NCBI GenBank assembly: GCA_038247995.1 | Contig: JBBRUG010000241.1 | Location: forward strand, 1 to 9,513 | Source of the DNA: JBBRUG01 sp038247995 | Lineage (GTDB): Bacteria; Chloroflexota; Chloroflexia; Chloroflexales; Chloroflexaceae | Reading direction: 5' to 3' | Length of the DNA: 9,513 nt | Shown here: positions 7,601 to 9,513 of the stretch, piece after piece | How the letters are laid out: each line of letters begins with the position of its first letter | Position numbering within the stretch: the stretch's first letter is position 1 | The notes under the pieces: model-generated | What the model was told of the DNA's origin: nothing | Databases searched by the model: none | The model's input: only the letters and a program-made list of their open reading frames with translations | Made by a program: the position numbers and the translations under genes

Positions 7601-9161
7601 GGAACAGCCAGCCATCGTCGAACACGGTGCGGTCAAAGGTCTTCTTGCCTGCAGGCAGGTTGCGGGCACCCGTGATCGGTCGCAGCGGCGAGCCGGGCAG
7701 GGCGGCTCCGGCGCTGTTGCGGCCTTCCAGCAAGGCGCCGACGCCGCTCACCGACGTTCCCGCCTCAAGATGGCCATACACGCGAACGTATGTGGACTTG
7801 CCGTTGACCAGCGGCACATCGTTTTCCAGGCTCTGAATGCCCTGAGTTACCTCAAGCGCATCGAGCGCCAGATCCCAACTCAGCGGCGCCGCGCCGGTGC
7901 CGATCCGGGCCAGGCCGTTGCTGGTCTGAAAGTAAACCCAGTTGCCGCCGACGAAGGGGCGCGGCACGCCGTTGATGCCGAAATTGCTCACAATGGGCTG
8001 GGGCGAGATGAAGGGATCAGGGTCAATAAACCCTCCCGCCATTTTCCACTTCATCAGCAAGCCCTGATCGGTGCTGCGCCAGTAGCCGCCGAAAATCCCG
8101 CTCGGCGGCATATAGATCTTGATATTTTCTACCCAGAACAGGTAAGTACCATCAGAAGCAAGTTGGCTGATCGTGCCGCGCCCGCCGCTGTGGCTGGGAG
8201 CGGTGTACACGGTGCCGACATTACACTCAAAGCCAATCACTCCAAACCCGCAACGATTGCCGCGGATCGTCGGGCCGGGGAAACTTGAGCCGTCGCGGTC
8301 ATCGGTGAGCCAGAGCGGCGTGGTTGTGCTGCCCAACCCCGCAGTGCTAACTTGGAGGCCGCTGATCCGCGTAGCATACTCAACTGCCAGTTCGGAGCGG
8401 GGGCAAGTGTTGAAGAAGCTGTTAACACAGTTTTTATCGCGTGAAAAGACGCGCCCGCCGCCATACCAGTACAACCGGCTACCGCCGACCGCCAGGCTGT
8501 GGGGACTCGTAGCGGCGTCGCCAAGGTACTCAAGCGGGCTTAGGTAAAACGGCGCTGAAATCCACGTCGCGCTCTTTGGGATGCGGTAGAGCGCGGCTTC
8601 ATTAGAGATCCAGTATACATAATCGCCATCGACGATCAGGCTGTTCGGCCCCGTCCCCAATGGCGTCGGCTCAACGATCACGGCGGTCATCGGCTCGGCC
8701 ACACTCCGCCGATAGATCCGGCCCTCGGCGTAGTAGTAGAGGCCGCTCGCATCGGCAGCGGCATTGTTGAGCGTGCAGAATGCCTGGCTGGAAATGGTTG
8801 CCACAATTCCGCCGCTGAGCGGCCAACGCCGCAAATACCCGCTCACAGCCGCAGTCGTCGCATCGCCAAGTGGCTCGCCGGCAACATTAATGACCGGATT
8901 ACATTGCGCCCAGTACAAATAGCCGCCGCCGATCAGATATTCGTCGCTGTTGGCGATCAGCCCACGGAGACTCGGATGGTCTTTCAGCAGTTGCAGCGCA
9001 GATGCGATCGTTGCGTCTGCCGTCGCGGGGTCATCCGGGGCAGCAACAGCGCGGTGCGGCGAAGCTGGTAAGCAGAACCCCCCAAGGAAGATGATCAGCA
9101 CCAGGATCCGGGCCGCGCTGCGCATGCGATGATGGTTTGAGCGACTCTTGGAAACAGACAT
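4686..9161 (-). CDS. Large exported multi-domain metzincin-type metalloprotease-like protein
   Basis: This 1491-aa protein begins with a signal peptide (basic N-region, hydrophobic core about 19-32, likely cleavage after A-V-A near 40). Order of regions: a propeller-like part with Y-L-Y-W and Y-V-Y-W strands (about 45-425); an Ig-like linker beginning L-E-V-T-Q-G-I-Q near 433; a catalytic region (about 570-800) with H-E-L-G-H-N-Y-G-R-R-H at 710-720, the metzincin HExxHxxGxxH zinc site, and a Met-turn candidate G-D-L-M-S-Y-A with Met769. An Ig/Fn3-like region follows (about 938-1038), then a PKD/Ig-like domain (about 1040-1129), a CBM9-like region opening L-D-G-I-C-E-D-A-Y (about 1135-1305) and two IPT/TIG-like domains (about 1307-1390 and 1397-1475). 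The C-terminus is N-R-I-Y-L-P-V-V-R-R. All zinc ligands and the catalytic Glu are present, so it is probably an active secreted or surface endopeptidase; the substrate is unknown. The exact MEROPS family is not assigned. ATG at 9161 is chosen for its strong AGGAGG site and signal peptide, over an upstream start 30 codons earlier. Confidence 0.88.
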   Translation of the reverse strand: MSVSKSRSNHHRMRSAARILVLIIFLGGFCLPASPHRAVAAPDDPATADATIASALQLLKDHPSLRGLIANSDEYLIGGGYLYWAQCNPVINVAGEPLGDATTAAVSGYLRRWPLSGGIVATISSQAFCTLNNAAADASGLYYYAEGRIYRRSVAEPMTAVIVEPTPLGTGPNSLIVDGDYVYWISNEAALYRIPKSATWISAPFYLSPLEYLGDAATSPHSLAVGGSRLYWYGGGRVFSRDKNCVNSFFNTCPRSELAVEYATRISGLQVSTAGLGSTTTPLWLTDDRDGSSFPGPTIRGNRCGFGVIGFECNVGTVYTAPSHSGGRGTISQLASDGTYLFWVENIKIYMPPSGIFGGYWRSTDQGLLMKWKMAGGFIDPDPFISPQPIVSNFGINGVPRPFVGGNWVYFQTSNGLARIGTGAAPLSWDLALDALEVTQGIQSLENDVPLVNGKSTYVRVYGHLEAGTSVSGVGALLEGRNSAGAALPGSPLRPITGARNLPAGKKTFDRTVFDDGWLFRLPESWTQGGEVRLTARLEANSVRFDPKPANNALAPLNRTFVRKAPICIVGVPVRTNWPRVSTSEPNFQFAVDMSRRLLPTSDIWVYHQNEDIAELEARFGIPPWRYGPYEMADDSWKVMLSLWTRDQFSDDPDACDRARARTHYVGMVHPDAGGANGSGRLGGDQLWFRPPPADFSRDFRSDRAATLAHELGHNYGRRHVNCPDGRPEDTSFYPYPPCALDNEDGVVYLGFNYATSEVITRTAAGDLMSYANPRWISDFSWRGILNEIPNAAGVAGVAEAPTVQAPSNAPNLAAAGAIVWVGGGVTPSANQGELGYAYVFPAQALSPGMLTKWQAVAAPAVAAGTLQADVFTVRLRDAAGAVLATHAVTLANDLDDLDDPTQAFTLAFPAPDGQVARIELLAGAAVIATREVGSGAPTVEVITPAGGTTIDDTMTLAWRATDPDAGDRLLFTVQYSPDNGQTWRVLLSDFPNRSGTDTVTLDLNDLSGIPASTTGGLIRVAASDGYNTTLATSQAFTVVNRAPEPHIHSPGSAALPAGQPVELTGSANDAEDGGLSGEALQWELDGNPIGDGQSQTIAGLAPGTYTLTLTATDSAGKAGTATSTFTITPLEIPNGATAPMLDGICEDAYAGATPLPIKPYSDGRQATALIVRSNDALWACFSGMARTGGTSPRSLAVLRIDADYSRDTQPQVGDYVFVLGEDGVLTTYNGTNIVTGLGTEGGLSAGDTDWSAEIRIPAELIGGWDKVVGLAVESAWINAVGNDYAWPHATAWNNPATWATAAPGTLPQITALEPARAAVGSGATVVTIQGSGFAANAVARLDDLVLATTVISSTELRATIPTAQLRAAQTMALTVANAGLEATPSAAQTFSVTNPLPAISQATLAGSTLTISGQRFVSGATVQFNGTTYYATGNNAQLQATISAADRIAGADASVAVFNPGPGGGLSNVVELGASAAPGSNRIYLPVVRR

Positions 9162-9414
9162 AGCGCTTCCTCCTCTTCCAAATGGTGTTGCGCGCCGGGG
9201 GGTTTGCCGTCGATGGTTCGGCTGAACATGTGCGTAACGCTGGGGTGCCAATCCTGGCGGTGATAGTTACGCGCCGATCCTGACTGATCCTACCTGTTTA
9301 GCGTGAACTCACCGTGAAAAGCGCGCCCAACCCTTTGTCGTTAATCGGATCTTTACCAATGCGCCTGCCGCCGTTGGGGCGGCGGGTTGGGTAGGCGGGC
9401 TTAAGGGGCAGCCC
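9162..9414. other. Upstream region of the metzincin gene, no gene seen
   Basis: This part of the 352-bp right-hand gene-free stretch holds the leader of the large gene. Beyond the ribosome binding site I see no well-spaced -35/-10 pair, no RNA gene and no convincing coding frame. The section 9280-9360 is less GC-rich than its surroundings and is the likeliest place for the promoter, but no specific site can be named. Confidence 0.5.
9169..9174 (-). promoter_or_regulatory. Strong ribosome binding site of the metzincin gene
   Basis: On the minus strand this reads AGGAGG within a purine-rich stretch (9169-9180), 7 bases before the ATG at 9161. It decides the start in favour of the signal-peptide form and against the 30-codon longer frame. 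Confidence 0.8.
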
Positions 9415-9437
9415 CGGGCGACCACGCGGGTCGCCCG
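9415..9437. repeat. Palindrome of a dispersed intergenic type
   Basis: CGGGCGACC (9415-9423) and GGTCGCCCG (9429-9437) form a perfect 9-bp stem with a 5-base loop, ACGCG. I recall similar 'GGGCGACC...GGTCGCCC' sequences in the intergenic DNA of Chloroflexota and other bacteria. No T-run follows, so a terminator role is not supported. Confidence 0.65.
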
Positions 9438-9440
9438 TAC

Positions 9441-9513
9441 GGGGGCGGGGCGGCGGGGTGGGTGGGCGGGGGGGGGGGCGGTTGGGTGGGCGGGTGGGTG
9501 GGCGGGTGGGTGG
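9441..9513 (+). repeat. G-rich tract of GGGT/GGGC units at the window end
   Basis: From 9441 to the edge the plus strand is almost all G, with single C or T spacers, a run of 11 G near 9468-9478 and repeated GGGTGGGC units after 9483. There are many G-runs of three or more with 1-base spacers, the classical G-quadruplex-forming pattern. It could be a real simple repeat or a poor-quality contig end. Confidence 0.75.

Noticed and set aside
7002..8288. 428-codon open frame on the plus strand
   Set aside because: It is antisense to the metzincin gene, whose zinc motif, signal peptide and ribosome binding site show the real frame. The translation is Arg/Ala/Gly-rich with no recognisable domain.

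Overview
The window is GC-rich DNA that most resembles a member of the Chloroflexota (Chloroflexia, Roseiflexus/Chloroflexus-like). The assignment rests on two exported multi-domain proteins that both end in a Y-L-P tail, on short palindromic and tandem intergenic repeats, and on overall gene style. It is an inference from pattern recognition; no marker gene is present.

Layout, left to right. Positions 1-2162 carry three genes on the minus strand, read right to left: an unrecognised 178-aa cytoplasmic protein (2162-1626), a GT-B family 4 glycosyltransferase (1554-343), and the start of an aspartate/glutamate-racemase-like gene (291 to the left edge). The racemase-like frame is convincing for only about 50 codons. 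It then runs into GC-rich palindromic repeat DNA, so the gene looks interrupted. A plausible sigma-70-type promoter lies just upstream of the 178-aa gene.

Positions 2272-4497 (plus strand) encode a 741-aa exported beta-propeller-like protein of about a dozen repeats. It contains one damaged blade near 3660-3803, where the conserved repeat motif appears in a different reading frame from the rest of the gene. Positions 4498-4688 are a cluster of short repeats, a 15-bp tandem unit plus oppositely oriented partners, sitting between two convergent genes. Positions 9161-4686 (minus strand) encode a 1491-aa exported protein with a zinc metzincin motif, an N-terminal propeller-like region and several C-terminal Ig-, sugar-binding- and IPT/TIG-like modules.

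Positions 9162-9513 hold the leader of the large gene, a dispersed-type palindrome and a terminal G-rich tract that may be partly an assembly artefact. The two convergent genes probably both make cell-surface or secreted products and share the C-terminal tail. The left-hand trio has no clear joint pathway. No RNA genes, CRISPR arrays or transposase genes were seen.
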